Under the pieces are notes generated by a model, which did no database searches, was not told the DNA's origin, and saw nothing but the letters and a program-made list of their open reading frames with translations. Below are positions 54,000 through 63,595 of a stretch of 64,000 nt of DNA, piece after piece. The stretch is taken from contig NZ_CP101134.1 of the NCBI RefSeq assembly GCF_024296865.1, forward strand, positions 2,356,001 to 2,420,000, written 5' to 3'. Each line of letters starts with the position of its first letter. The stretch's first letter is position 1. The DNA comes from Sphingobacterium sp. LZ7M1 (lineage in GTDB: Bacteria > Bacteroidota > Bacteroidia > Sphingobacteriales > Sphingobacteriaceae). A program made the translations under genes and the position numbers.

Positions 54000-54199
54000 T
54001 GAAAAATAAATTTTAGGGTTCAAATTTTAAACGGAGCTTAGAATTATTTATTGTTAATCAAGAGACCAGAAATAAATAAAATTTTAGTCAACCGATTGAA
54101 ACTGCAAATAAAGCGTAATTAGCCTGTTTTGGCAAATTCTCACATTATTGAGATAAAAAATTAAATGTATTTTAGTCAGTACTGGATCAATTCTTTATT

Positions 54200-55804
54200 A
54201 TGAAAAAAACACTAATTACACTTTCAGCAGCCATATTAATCAGTAACCTTAGTTGTGCCCAGAGTGCCCAAGATCTGCATCAAGTATATGCTGATTTAAC
54301 GGTCTTCCAAGACGGGCTAGCTACCCAACTTAAAAAGGGAGTAAACAAGAAACAGATAGCGACTATTGCAAATGAGGATATCCGTGCCTTAGCACAAGGA
54401 TTATTGTCTGGCAAAAATGTAGACCCTTATAAATATGCCAGCTATCCTGCACTATTATCACCGAAAACATTGGGTCAAGAACTGAGTATTGGCGATGGAT
54501 ATAGCAAATATGAAAATGTAACCGGCGTTTATCTACCTATTGGCAAACACATCCTTATTGCTGATGGCATTGAAGATGATCAAGATATCAAGCTCGTTAT
54601 TCCAAATTGGATGCGTAAAGCGCCTAACCCAGAAGAGCCGACCAAAGACCCGAAGGGTTGGGGAATCGAGAAGAAGGAATTCAAATTAAAGAATGGGGTC
54701 AATATCATTGAATTAAAGGAGTTTGGCAGTTTGGCTTATGTCAATTACTTCTCTGATCAGCCCAAGGACGAAAAACCGATCAAAATACATTTTCTATCTG
54801 GACAGGTAAATGGTTATTTTGATATACAGAAGCATTCTGACCAAGATTGGAATGCATTTTTGGATCATGCTGTCTATCCGATCATGGATGCAAAGGGCAA
54901 GCATATACAAACGGCATATCCCGTAGAGGATCTAAAGAAATATGCATACGGAAAAGGGAAGGAGTTGATCAGCAATTACGATTCCCTCGTATATAGACAA
55001 CATCGTTTAATGGGCTTGATCAAATACGATAGGGTTCCCGACAATAAGATATTAGCAAGAGTAAACTATAACTACTATATGTTCCGTGATGGAGATGGAG
55101 TAGCCTATATGGGAGACAAGCAGGGTTATGCCATGAAGATGGTCTTAGATCCAAGTTCAGTCATCAATGGTGACCCTTGTTGGGGATTTAGCCATGAAGT
55201 TGGACATGTACACCAAACTTCGCCAATGCTGAGCTGGGGAGGGTTAGGAGAGGTGAGTAATAATATTTATTCGCTTTATGTCATGAGGTCATTTGGAAAC
55301 AAATCAAGAATCTTGGCCCAAAACAATTTCCAGTCAGCTAAAGAATCGATCATTGACAAAAAGATTTCCTATCTGCAAGACCCTGATGTGTTCAACAGGT
55401 TAGTTCCATTTTGGCAATTGCAATTATACTTTGAAGGGGAGGGGAAGAACCCAGATTTCTATCCAGACTTATTTGAGACTTTGAGAAAACAAAATAAGAA
55501 CAATAGTCCTTCTAGGCAAAAAATCCGGGAACGATGGGGCAGGGAGCCTGTTGTTGTGGAACGAAACCCAGCAGTTCATCAATTGAATTTCATCAAGACT
55601 GCCTGCGAGGTATCAAGGACAGATTTAACTGATTTCTTTGATCAATATGGTTTCTTTTATGTAGGGGAAATGAAATATGATGATTATGGAAATTATGAAT
55701 ACAAAATGACCCAACAAATGGTAGATGAATGCAAGGATGCGATCAAAGCCATGAATCTGGGAAAACCAACGATAGATATCAGCAGCCTGACAGATAAGAT
55801 TTAA
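54200..55804 (+). CDS. M60 family (enhancin-like) metallopeptidase, secreted
   Basis: 534-aa zinc peptidase with a signal peptide that ends near LSCAQ; Cys 19 could make it a lipoprotein. The catalytic HEVGH is at residues 332-336 in SHEVGHVHQ, with Glu351 in GGLGEVSNN as the likely third ligand, the M60 gluzincin pattern. An N-terminal beta domain (~100-200: GVYLPIGKHILIADG) precedes it. M60 proteases from gut Bacteroidota cut O-glycosylated mucins, so a glycoprotein substrate is likely. Own terminator at 55825. Confidence 0.87.
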   Translation: MKKTLITLSAAILISNLSCAQSAQDLHQVYADLTVFQDGLATQLKKGVNKKQIATIANEDIRALAQGLLSGKNVDPYKYASYPALLSPKTLGQELSIGDGYSKYENVTGVYLPIGKHILIADGIEDDQDIKLVIPNWMRKAPNPEEPTKDPKGWGIEKKEFKLKNGVNIIELKEFGSLAYVNYFSDQPKDEKPIKIHFLSGQVNGYFDIQKHSDQDWNAFLDHAVYPIMDAKGKHIQTAYPVEDLKKYAYGKGKELISNYDSLVYRQHRLMGLIKYDRVPDNKILARVNYNYYMFRDGDGVAYMGDKQGYAMKMVLDPSSVINGDPCWGFSHEVGHVHQTSPMLSWGGLGEVSNNIYSLYVMRSFGNKSRILAQNNFQSAKESIIDKKISYLQDPDVFNRLVPFWQLQLYFEGEGKNPDFYPDLFETLRKQNKNNSPSRQKIRERWGREPVVVERNPAVHQLNFIKTACEVSRTDLTDFFDQYGFFYVGEMKYDDYGNYEYKMTQQMVDECKDAIKAMNLGKPTIDISSLTDKI

Positions 55805-55824
55805 TCACTGACTATAAATAGACG

Positions 55825-55861
55825 AATTGGGTTTATTCAGTTAAACCCAATTAGTTTTTTT
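55825..55861 (+). terminator. Terminator of the M60 peptidase gene
   Basis: AATTGGGTTTA and TAAACCCAATT arms around a short loop, followed by a T run, 20 bases after the stop. Confidence 0.85.
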
Positions 55862-55872
55862 ATGGTTACTGA

Positions 55873-57408
55873 TTAACCTTTAGGCATAACCTTATAAGTT
55901 GGATCTTCTTCGATATCGACTTCTATAAATCCTTTGGCGTTATCCAATAATCGGACACAATCTGGACTGAGATGTCTTAAGGTAACTTTCTTATTTAAAT
56001 CCTGATATTTTTGGATCAGCTTTTTCAAGGTTTCTATGGCGGACATATCAACTACCCTCGATTCTTGAAAATCTATGATGATATGTTCGGGATCCTCAAT
56101 CATATCAAATTTATCCATGAAATTACTTGTGGAACCAAAGAACAGAGGTCCGTATATTTCATATACCTTTTCGCCATTTTCTGCTATGGATTTCCTGGCG
56201 CGAATCCTTTTGGCATTATCCCAAGAAAACACCAATGCTGATATGATTACACCTACAAATACCGCTAAAGCCAGGTTATGCAAGATGACCGTAATGGCTG
56301 CGACCAGGATACCAACCAGCACATCAGATTTTGGCATTTTGGTCAAGAGTCGTAAAAAGCCCCATTGAAAAGTAGAAATTGCCACCATCATCATGACCCC
56401 GACCAAAGCAGCCATAGGAATCTGTTCAATTACCTTTCCACCCACCAAGATCACAAACAAGATCCCCAATGCACCAACAATGGCTGAAATCTTGGTCCGC
56501 GCACCAGCATTGATATTCACCAAGGTCTGAGCCACCATGGCACAACCTCCCATACCTGCAAAAAATCCGTTGACCATATTCGCAGTACCTTGCGCTACGG
56601 CTTCCTGATTTGAACTCCCCTTAGTATTTGTGATTTCATCAACCATATTTAAGGTCAACAAGGATTCAATCAATCCAACTGCAGCCATAACCGAAGCATA
56701 AGGAAAGATGATTTTCAAGGTTTCGATGGAAAAAGGGACATTGGGTATGTGGAAAGAGGGAAAAGCACCACTCACCGATGCTATATCAATAACTTTCTTC
56801 GTATGGATATCAAAGAAGTAAACCAGGGCAAAGGTGACGATGATAGCAACCAAGGATGCCGGAACAGCTTTGGTAATTTTTGGAAAGATCAACACGATCA
56901 ATACGGTCAGCAAAGTCAAACCAGCCATTATTAAGAGGGGAGAGCCTGTCATCCAGGTTTCTATGCCATTGTTGAACGTTTTAAACTGTTTTAATTGGGC
57001 CATAAAGATAATAATGGCCAGACCATTTAAGAATCCGTACATAACAGGCTGTGGAATCAGACGAACAAATTTCCCTAATTTAAAAGCGCCAACTAGGATC
57101 TGCATAAGGCCAGCAAGGGCCACAGCAGCAAATAGGTATTCGACCCCATGTGAGGATGCCAATGCAATCAGGACAACAATTGTAGCACCGGCGCCACCGG
57201 ATACCATTCCAGGTCTACCTCCTAAAAAAGCAGTTACAATACCCATCAAGAATGCTGCATATAGACCAGTGAGTGGGCTAAGTCCCGCCAGTATGGCGAA
57301 TGAAAGCGACTCTGGGATCATGGTCATAGAAACCGTTAATCCAGCGAGAATTTCATTCTTTAAATTGATCTTTTCCTTGGAAATAAGATTGATGGCTTGA
57401 AGCTTCAT
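55873..57408 (-). CDS. SulP family anion transporter with STAS domain
   Basis: 511-aa inner-membrane SulP protein. Ten or more hydrophobic segments (residues ~17-400) include the family motif GLSPLTGLYAAFLMG and AAVGLIESLLTLNMVDEITNTKGSSNQE, which holds the substrate-site Glu region. A C-terminal STAS domain (~420-505) has the anti-sigma antagonist-like IIIDFQESRVVDMSAIETL. SulP carriers move sulfate, bicarbonate or dicarboxylates. The sulfate assimilation operon 3 kb away makes sulfate plausible, but the gene is not in that operon. Confidence 0.88.
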   Translation of the reverse strand: MKLQAINLISKEKINLKNEILAGLTVSMTMIPESLSFAILAGLSPLTGLYAAFLMGIVTAFLGGRPGMVSGGAGATIVVLIALASSHGVEYLFAAVALAGLMQILVGAFKLGKFVRLIPQPVMYGFLNGLAIIIFMAQLKQFKTFNNGIETWMTGSPLLIMAGLTLLTVLIVLIFPKITKAVPASLVAIIVTFALVYFFDIHTKKVIDIASVSGAFPSFHIPNVPFSIETLKIIFPYASVMAAVGLIESLLTLNMVDEITNTKGSSNQEAVAQGTANMVNGFFAGMGGCAMVAQTLVNINAGARTKISAIVGALGILFVILVGGKVIEQIPMAALVGVMMMVAISTFQWGFLRLLTKMPKSDVLVGILVAAITVILHNLALAVFVGVIISALVFSWDNAKRIRARKSIAENGEKVYEIYGPLFFGSTSNFMDKFDMIEDPEHIIIDFQESRVVDMSAIETLKKLIQKYQDLNKKVTLRHLSPDCVRLLDNAKGFIEVDIEEDPTYKVMPKG

Positions 57409-57488
57409 GTATCATTCAATAGAATGGCAAATTTGAGGAATATTGTTGAAAAAATGCTGCCAATATTTATATTTTGAACAAGTTAAGA

Positions 57489-58202
57489 TCAATCAGCTTT
57501 TACACTCCAATAAACTTCTGTTTTCTCATTGGCGTAAAAACCTTCCAATAAAGCATCCTTCACGATACTTTTCACGGTCGCTGGATTAGAACAGATATAG
57601 ATTTGGAAGCTATCCCAATGGCAGCTGATCAATATCTTGCGATCATAAGTATATAGATTTTGGTGTGTAGCATAATCTATTTGATCCTGGATCAGGTCAT
57701 CAATCCAGACCAATTCCATGGCATCACCAAATTCAGCGCCTAAACATATCCATTCATATCCCTGTTTTTTAATCGCTTTTAGAATAGAGTTGATTTGGTT
57801 TTCAGGAATGCGGCCTTCAGTTGGTGCTAGGATTTGGTTATTCTCCATAGCGTTATCTAATATTTCCTCAAGGACCCAATCTTGTTTCAGCTTGACCAAT
57901 CCACCGATAGAAGTCCTCAATGCGATATCTATTTGGTTAATCCCCTGAAATCCTGAAATCATTAATATCTCTTCCCATCGGATGGGTTTAGTATGGAGAA
58001 GGATCCTTTGTTTAATATCAATTGAAGTTCTATCGTCTATTTCCCAGAAATTAGAAAGTTTCAAAGTGGAAGAGTCCAGCAGTTGTAGGAAAGGATTTAA
58101 GGAAACAAATACACAGTTGAAGACACCGCTGTAGAAATCTAACAGTGAGACATCAGCAAAAGGGCCAATGGTATTCCTATCCATTTTTGGTAACTCTCTC
58201 AA
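57489..58202 (-). CDS. Hypothetical protein
   Basis: 237-aa cytoplasmic protein I cannot assign. It has a hydrophobic middle part (LLDFYSGVFNCVFVSLNPFLQLL) but no membrane topology, and a C-terminal segment rich in aromatic residues (CHWDSFQIYICSNPATVKSI). A segment GYEWICLGAEFGDAMELVW suggests an alpha/beta fold. Length and codon use support a real gene. It lies between the SulP gene and the LysE gene, opposite in direction to the latter. Confidence 0.55.
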   Translation of the reverse strand: MRELPKMDRNTIGPFADVSLLDFYSGVFNCVFVSLNPFLQLLDSSTLKLSNFWEIDDRTSIDIKQRILLHTKPIRWEEILMISGFQGINQIDIALRTSIGGLVKLKQDWVLEEILDNAMENNQILAPTEGRIPENQINSILKAIKKQGYEWICLGAEFGDAMELVWIDDLIQDQIDYATHQNLYTYDRKILISCHWDSFQIYICSNPATVKSIVKDALLEGFYANEKTEVYWSVKAD

Positions 58203-58288
58203 GGGTCTTTATTTAAGCGGGTTAAAACCAGGCATTTCTTCCTTTCTAATTTATCAAAAACATTTTGGAAGTCAGGTTAATTTTTCAA

Positions 58289-58318
58289 TTGATTTCCTCA
58301 CTTAAATTTTTAGATTTG
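58289..58318 (+). promoter_or_regulatory. Promoter of the LysE-methyltransferase pair
   Basis: TTG (58289) and TAGATTTG (58311-58318) are separated by 19 bases, the spacing of the Bacteroidota sigma-A consensus TTTG-N19-21-TAnnTTTG. The ATG follows 20 bases later. Confidence 0.6.
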
Positions 58319-58337
58319 GGAAAACAAATTCCGAAAC

Positions 58338-58973
58338 ATGTTTGGCATCTTAAATTTTGAGCTCTTTTTGCTTGCGACCATAGTTTTTATTATCACACCG
58401 GGAATGGATACCATTTTTGTGCTGAATAAATCCATTAGTCAGGGGAGGTCTGCAGGTATATATTCTGCGATCGGGGTCAATGCAGGCATATTAGTGCATA
58501 CCATGTTTGCAGCTTTGGGTCTTTCGGTGTTGATTGCCCAGTCAGCAATAGCTTTTTCCATCATAAAATATTTAGGAGCAGCCTATTTAATCTATTTAGG
58601 GATCAAATCCATTCTTTCTAAGGAAAAGGCCTTTAACCTGGAAGAGATCACGACTGAGTCAGAAAGTGGCTGGAAAAACTTTAAATCTGGATTGATTACC
58701 AACGTTTTGAATCCTAAAGTGGCTTTGTTTTTTCTTTCCTTTTTCCCTCAGTTTGTCCAGAAAGACGCTGTAGGTTCTTCAATTCCCTTTATCGTATTAG
58801 GTTTTACCTATGCGGCCTTAGGATTGCTGTATTATTGCATATTGGCGCTTTCCATGAACCTTTTTTCAAGCAAGATCAAGGGCAACAATAAAATCAAGGG
58901 ATTTATGGATAAATTTTCAGGTATGGTATTTATTTTGATGGGAATTAAGGTAGCATTTTCTAAACTAAAATAA
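58338..58973 (+). CDS. LysE/RhtB family amino-acid exporter
   Basis: 211-aa inner-membrane protein with about six hydrophobic segments. TPGMDTIFVLNKSISQGRSAGIYSAIGVNAG at ~22-50 (TPGMDTIFVL and RSAGIYSAIGVNAG) is the RhtB/LysE signature, and GLITNVLNPKVALFFLSFFPQF the second one. It exports amino acids such as threonine, homoserine or lysine. The methyltransferase gene begins 9 bases downstream in the same unit. Confidence 0.9.
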   Translation: MFGILNFELFLLATIVFIITPGMDTIFVLNKSISQGRSAGIYSAIGVNAGILVHTMFAALGLSVLIAQSAIAFSIIKYLGAAYLIYLGIKSILSKEKAFNLEEITTESESGWKNFKSGLITNVLNPKVALFFLSFFPQFVQKDAVGSSIPFIVLGFTYAALGLLYYCILALSMNLFSSKIKGNNKIKGFMDKFSGMVFILMGIKVAFSKLK

Positions 58974-58982
58974 TTTACAACT

Positions 58983-59750
58983 ATGCCTTGGGATCCAGAA
59001 GTATACAACCGATATAAAGATATTCGCTATAAGCCATTTTATGACCTGCTAAATTTGGTAGAAGATTTAGGGCCAATGGAATGTATTGATTTAGGCTGTG
59101 GTACTGGAGAACAGACTGCAACGCTTGCAAACCGCTTTAAGGAAGCTAAAATCTTGGGCGTAGACAATTCAGCAGAAATGCTTGAAAAGTCGAAGCCTTA
59201 CGAAAATGATCGGCTTAAGTTCAAACTGGAAAACATCGAGGATGCAATAGCTGACAACAAGCATTGGGATTTAATTTTCAGCAATGCAGCCTTACAATGG
59301 TTGGATAAGCATACCGTTCTTTTTCCTAAAGTTATTTCCAAATTAAAGGCGGGAGGTCAATTAGCCATTCAGATGCCCGTTCAGAATGATAATAAATTAA
59401 ATCAGATCCTTTTAAAATTGGTACAGGAGGAACCCTTTGCCTCTCAATTAGGTCATTTCACGCGAAATTCCCCAGTTCTATCCATGGATGAGTATACACA
59501 GATCCTGTTTGACAATGGAATAAAGGATATTGAAATCTATCAAAAGGTATATCCTCAGATTGCTGAAAATGTGGATGATCTGTATGATTTCATCTCAGGT
59601 TCGGCAATGGTGCCTTATTTAGAGATTTTGGATGAAGAGAATAAGGAAGGATTCATCCAGGAATTTAAAAAAAGGATAGTGGATGCCTATAAAAGTTTTC
59701 CAGCAATTTATGCATTTAAACGGCTGTTGATTTATGGTAGAAAAGGCTAA
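58983..59750 (+). CDS. Class I SAM-dependent methyltransferase (trans-aconitate methyltransferase-like)
   Basis: 255-aa methyltransferase. Motif I IDLGCGTGEQTATLA (~36-50), the acidic end of the second strand in GVDNSAEML and DLIFSNAALQWL are the Tam-type pattern. MPWDPEVYNRYKDIR at the N-terminus fits the Tam/biotin-synthesis BioC group. The activity on trans-aconitate is a guess by similarity; the LysE operon partner does not identify a substrate. Confidence 0.82.
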   Translation: MPWDPEVYNRYKDIRYKPFYDLLNLVEDLGPMECIDLGCGTGEQTATLANRFKEAKILGVDNSAEMLEKSKPYENDRLKFKLENIEDAIADNKHWDLIFSNAALQWLDKHTVLFPKVISKLKAGGQLAIQMPVQNDNKLNQILLKLVQEEPFASQLGHFTRNSPVLSMDEYTQILFDNGIKDIEIYQKVYPQIAENVDDLYDFISGSAMVPYLEILDEENKEGFIQEFKKRIVDAYKSFPAIYAFKRLLIYGRKG

Positions 59751-60109
59751 GGCTTGAGAATTATATAATCCTATAAAATATTCCATAAGCAATAAGTGTT
59801 TCAGAATTTCATCTAGGATCCGATCCCAATTTATTTATAGCCATTTTATTATTTAAAGGAATTTATTCAAAGCATTTTAGAATCTAAGTCAAAGGAATCA
59901 TTCAGATACCAAATTTAGATTTGGTTTTTAAGTGAGTAACTGTTGCGGATAGTTTGGTTATTACTTAGACTTTAAATTTTGTTAAGAGGATCGATAGTTA
60001 AAGGATTTGCCTTATTATCTCACAATACGAATAAGTCAAATAATTTATATTATGTTAAATAGTAATTATTGAATATACCCTTCTCTTGTATATTTGTGTT
60101 AAATACTAA

Positions 60110-60148
60110 AATCCTATAGTTTCTAAATTTATTAGCTCCTATAGGATT
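60110..60148 (-). terminator. Terminator of the sulfate assimilation operon; the 59751-60161 gap
   Basis: AATCCTATAG and CTATAGGATT are perfect 10-bp arms with a T-rich run on the minus strand, 14 bases after the cysN stop. The other 350 bases of this gap, between the methyltransferase and cysN genes, are AT-rich; I see no gene, repeat or structure there. Confidence 0.75.
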
Positions 60149-60161
60149 CTGTATAGTTTTC

Positions 60162-61397
60162 TTATTGAATTATTGCAGCGGCTACTGTAATATTTGTTCT
60201 TGGGTCAATGATGATTGCTCTAGAATTTTCAGGGAAATCCTTTTGTTGATCATAAACAATTTCATCTGCAGATTTTATTAATACTCGACCAATATCATTA
60301 AGACCAATCGCTTGCTCATATAATTGTTCTTGAGTATGGACGTCGTATTTATAAAGGATTTCTGGAATTTTTATTTTGCTGACTTTAGAATGAGTCTGCA
60401 ACAAGTAAATCTGCCCCAAGTCAAGTTCTTTGTTTTCAAACCAAGAGATATTAGCTTCAAAAGATTTGTCAGTTTTTGCTGGATGGTTGGCACTGACAAT
60501 GAAATCTCCTCTAGAAATATCAATTTCATCTTCTAAATGGATGATGACAGATGATCCATTGTGTGCTTCAGGCAATTCCTGACTATCAAATTCTATAGAT
60601 TTTACCTTAGATTTGGAGCCACTTGGTAAAACCAGGACCTCTTCCCCTACTTTCAAGCCCTCTCCCAACACCCTACCGGCATAACCTCTATAATCGTGTA
60701 AATCAGTACTTTGCGGGCGAACTACCCATTGAACTGGAAAACGCCAACCTTGGTTTGCAAGTTCCTCAAATTCAACTTCTTCCAAATATGTGAGTATTGG
60801 TGCGCCATGATACCAAGGCATTCTTTGGGACTTTTGTACTATATTATCACCTTTAAGAGCAGATACAGGAATAAAATCAACATCTTCTAAGCCCAATTTA
60901 TTGGCTAGGTTAAGATATTCTGTTTTGATATTCTCAAAAACTGCCAATTCATAATCTACCATATCCATTTTATTGACACAAACCAATACCTTTTTGATTC
61001 CCAATATTTTAGCAATAAATGAATGACGCTTAGTCTGCTCAATTACGCCTTTTCTGGCATCAACGAGGATAATGATCAGGTCAGAATTTGAAGCTCCGGT
61101 AACCATGTTCCTGGTATATTGTATATGTCCCGGTGCATCAGCTATGATAAATTTTCTATTTTCCGTTTGGAAGTATTTATAGGCGACATCTATGGTGATA
61201 CCTTGCTCCCTTTCTGCTTTGAGACCATCTGTCAGGATTGCTAAATCAATGGTTCCATCATCATTCTTGCGGTTTGCTTTTTGTATGGCTTCCAATTGAT
61301 CATCTAAAATAGAATTAGTATCATATAATAATCGGCCAATCAGTGTGCTCTTTCCGTCATCTACAGATCCGGCCGTTAAAAATTTCAAAATGTTCAT
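60162..61397 (-). CDS. cysN: Sulfate adenylyltransferase subunit 1, CysN
   Basis: 411-aa GTPase subunit of ATP sulfurylase, which with CysD makes APS from sulfate. G1 GSVDDGKSTLIGRLLYD begins at residue ~9, the G3 motif is DAPGH and G4 NKMD, and the tail is the EF-Tu-like domains 2 and 3. The open frame runs to 61529, but the ATG at 61397 (MNILKFLTAG) starts the domain and leaves a normal 19-base gap after cysD. No CysC kinase is fused at the C-terminus. Confidence 0.95.
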   Translation of the reverse strand: MNILKFLTAGSVDDGKSTLIGRLLYDTNSILDDQLEAIQKANRKNDDGTIDLAILTDGLKAEREQGITIDVAYKYFQTENRKFIIADAPGHIQYTRNMVTGASNSDLIIILVDARKGVIEQTKRHSFIAKILGIKKVLVCVNKMDMVDYELAVFENIKTEYLNLANKLGLEDVDFIPVSALKGDNIVQKSQRMPWYHGAPILTYLEEVEFEELANQGWRFPVQWVVRPQSTDLHDYRGYAGRVLGEGLKVGEEVLVLPSGSKSKVKSIEFDSQELPEAHNGSSVIIHLEDEIDISRGDFIVSANHPAKTDKSFEANISWFENKELDLGQIYLLQTHSKVSKIKIPEILYKYDVHTQEQLYEQAIGLNDIGRVLIKSADEIVYDQQKDFPENSRAIIIDPRTNITVAAAIIQ

Positions 61398-61416
61398 GTT
61401 CTTTTCCTCCCTTAAA

Positions 61417-62307
61417 TTAAAAATAGCCTTGCTTTTTGCGATCTTCCATTGCAGCTTCCGAGACCTTATCATCCATTCTGGCGCCACGCTCGCTAACTGT
61501 GGATGCTTTAATTTCGTTGATGATATCATCTAATTCAGTAGCAATCGAATCTACAGCGGCAGTACATGTCATATCTCCTACTGTTCTGAAACGCACTGAT
61601 TTATGTTCTACAAGATCGTTGTCATCAATCTGAAGGACAGGATCAGCTGCCATCCATTGACCATTTCTAAAAACCACGTCCCTTTTGTGGGAGAAATATA
61701 TGGATGGCAAGGCGATCTTTTCTCTTTTTATATAATTCCAAACATCGAGTTCAGTCCAATTGGAGATAGGGAAAACGCGGACATTTTCGCCTTTTTGGAT
61801 TTTACCATTGAAAATATTCCAAAGCTCTGGTCTCTGTCTCTTAGGATCCCATTGTCCAAAATCGTCCCTTACCGAAAATATCCTTTCCTTGGCCCTAGCT
61901 TTCTCTTCATCACGGCGGGCTCCACCAATACAGGCATCAAAACCATTTTTTTCGATCGTATCGAGTAAAGTAACCGTTTGCAGGGCATTTCTACTGGCAT
62001 TTTTGCCTTTCTGTTCAACGACCTTACCAGCATCTATGCTTTCCTGCACATAACCCACAATTAGTTTTTCTCCAATTTGATCTACTAGCCAATCACGAAA
62101 CTCAATGGTTTCGGGGAAATTGTGGCCAGTATCGATATGAACTAATGGAAATGGAAATTTACCTGGTCGAAACGCCTTCTTAGCTAGGTGAACTAATGTA
62201 ATCGAATCTTTTCCTCCGGAGAATAAAAGTGCAGGATTTTCGAACTGTCCAGCTACTTCTCTCAATATGTAAATGGCTTCTGCCTCTAAATGATCTAAGT
62301 AATCCAT
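61417..62307 (-). CDS. cysD: Sulfate adenylyltransferase subunit 2, CysD
   Basis: 296-aa PP-loop ATP pyrophosphatase subunit. LLFSGGKDSITLVHLAKKAF (~28-47) is the PP-loop, and the DIGHNFPE-like HIDTGHNFPET follows, as in other CysD. The C-terminus SERGARMDDKVSEAAMEDRKKQGYF is the classical CysD tail. It sits 12 bases after the cysH stop and precedes cysN. Confidence 0.96.
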   Translation of the reverse strand: MDYLDHLEAEAIYILREVAGQFENPALLFSGGKDSITLVHLAKKAFRPGKFPFPLVHIDTGHNFPETIEFRDWLVDQIGEKLIVGYVQESIDAGKVVEQKGKNASRNALQTVTLLDTIEKNGFDACIGGARRDEEKARAKERIFSVRDDFGQWDPKRQRPELWNIFNGKIQKGENVRVFPISNWTELDVWNYIKREKIALPSIYFSHKRDVVFRNGQWMAADPVLQIDDNDLVEHKSVRFRTVGDMTCTAAVDSIATELDDIINEIKASTVSERGARMDDKVSEAAMEDRKKQGYF

Positions 62308-62319
62308 TGTATAAACTAA

Positions 62320-63024
62320 TTATTTAAGTGTTACATGTAATCCACACTCCTTCTTTGATTTATCTTCCCACCACCATCTGCCGGCGCGGAAGTCCTCTCC
62401 TTCTTGTACAGCTCTCGTACAAGGTTGGCAACCTATACTGATAAATCCTTTATCATGTAGTGGGTTATAAGGAACGAAATTGTCTTTTAAGTATTTTTCT
62501 ACGTCGGCCAAAGTCCAGTTGTATAAGGGATGGATTTTAATGATCTGATTGACATCATCCCATTCCACAAATTCCATTTGGTCTCTATTTTGAGATTGTT
62601 CAGCTCTGATTCCAGTAATCCAGACCTGATAACCAGCAATTGCTCGCTTTAGAGGCTCAATTTTTCTGATATAGCAACATTCCTTTCGATCCTCCACGGA
62701 ATTATAAAAACTAGATGGCCCCTTCTGTTCCAAAAGTTCTTCTACGGCCTTTGTTTCTGGATAATAGGCTTTGATTTTTAACTTATAGAGGTCTAATGTC
62801 CGATTCCACACATAATAGGTTTCCGGAAAAAGACGTCCAGTATCTAAGGTGAAAATAGACGTCCTTGATTTTTCTTGAGCCAAAATGTGGGTCAACACTT
62901 GATCCTCTATTCCAAATGAGGTAGAAAAGACAGCTTTTTCGGCATATTTCTCCTCAATATATTGGATGATAGACCGTGCATCTGCTCCAATTAAGTCTGC
63001 TTTAATTTGCTCGATCATATTCAT
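62320..63024 (-). CDS. cysH: [4Fe-4S] adenylyl-sulfate reductase, CysH
   Basis: 234-aa reductase converting APS to sulfite with thioredoxin. The PAPS/APS reductase fold shows VFSTSFGIEDQVLTHI, TLDTGRLFPETY and the KECGLH-like end. The Cys pattern ECCYIRK ... IGCQPCTRA is that of iron-sulfur APS reductases, so APS rather than PAPS is the substrate; no cysC is visible, which agrees. ATGs at 63024 and 63018 both lie in the upstream gene; the overlap of 23 bases implies coupled translation. Confidence 0.94.
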   Translation of the reverse strand: MNMIEQIKADLIGADARSIIQYIEEKYAEKAVFSTSFGIEDQVLTHILAQEKSRTSIFTLDTGRLFPETYYVWNRTLDLYKLKIKAYYPETKAVEELLEQKGPSSFYNSVEDRKECCYIRKIEPLKRAIAGYQVWITGIRAEQSQNRDQMEFVEWDDVNQIIKIHPLYNWTLADVEKYLKDNFVPYNPLHDKGFISIGCQPCTRAVQEGEDFRAGRWWWEDKSKKECGLHVTLK

Positions 63025-63595
63025 TTTGTTTAATTAATTGCTCCGTATGTGCATTCAGCACTGTTATTTTCTCCTTAAGGTCACCGGAAAGCTGGTTTCT
63101 AAGATCTGCCATGAGATTGAGTGTTTCATCAATTTCTTCTGGTAAAAGGTCATTCAAGAACTCTTTCAGTCTTTTGGCAATCGTTGGAGATTTCCCATTT
63201 GTTGAAATCCCGATTTTCAAATTTCCTTTTTGAACCACCGAACCCAGATAGAAATCACATAGGGATGGTTTGTCTGCCACATTCAAAAGGATATGATGAT
63301 CAGAGCAAAGCTCCCTTACATAGCTGTTTAATTTGGGATTATTGGTCGCCAGAACTACCACCTGTTTGGAATAAAGATCGACGGCTGAAAACGAACGCTT
63401 ATGCAGCACTATATTTTCTTTACCCAATACAAATTCATAGAAATCATGACAAATTTCCTCTGCCACCACGGTAACCTTGGCATTTGGTGAATTGGAAATA
63501 ATAGCCTGTATCTTTTCCAATCCAACGGGACCAGCACCAACCAACAAGGTTTCTACCTGATCTAACTTGACATATATTGGAAAAAGCTCGTTCAT
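63002..63595 (-). CDS. Precorrin-2 dehydrogenase / sirohydrochlorin ferrochelatase (Met8/CysG-N type)
   Basis: 197-aa siroheme synthase N-terminal-type protein. The NAD-binding loop LLVGAGPVGLEKIQA (~17-31), the strand VVLATNNPKLN and VADKPSLCDFYLGSVVQKGNLKIGISTNGKSPTIAKRLKE (residues ~105-145; read in pieces) are the family blocks, with the Asp-containing DKPSLCDF motif. It lacks the SUMT domain, which is the neighbouring gene. Overlaps cysH by 23 bases; shares one base with the SUMT gene. Siroheme is the cofactor of the assimilatory sulfite reductase. Confidence 0.9.
   Translation of the reverse strand: MNELFPIYVKLDQVETLLVGAGPVGLEKIQAIISNSPNAKVTVVAEEICHDFYEFVLGKENIVLHKRSFSAVDLYSKQVVVLATNNPKLNSYVRELCSDHHILLNVADKPSLCDFYLGSVVQKGNLKIGISTNGKSPTIAKRLKEFLNDLLPEEIDETLNLMADLRNQLSGDLKEKITVLNAHTEQLIKQNEYDRAN

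Noticed and set aside
61397..61529. N-terminal extension of cysN by 44 residues
   Set aside because: The extra part overlaps cysD in another frame and precedes the normal start MNILKFLTAG.
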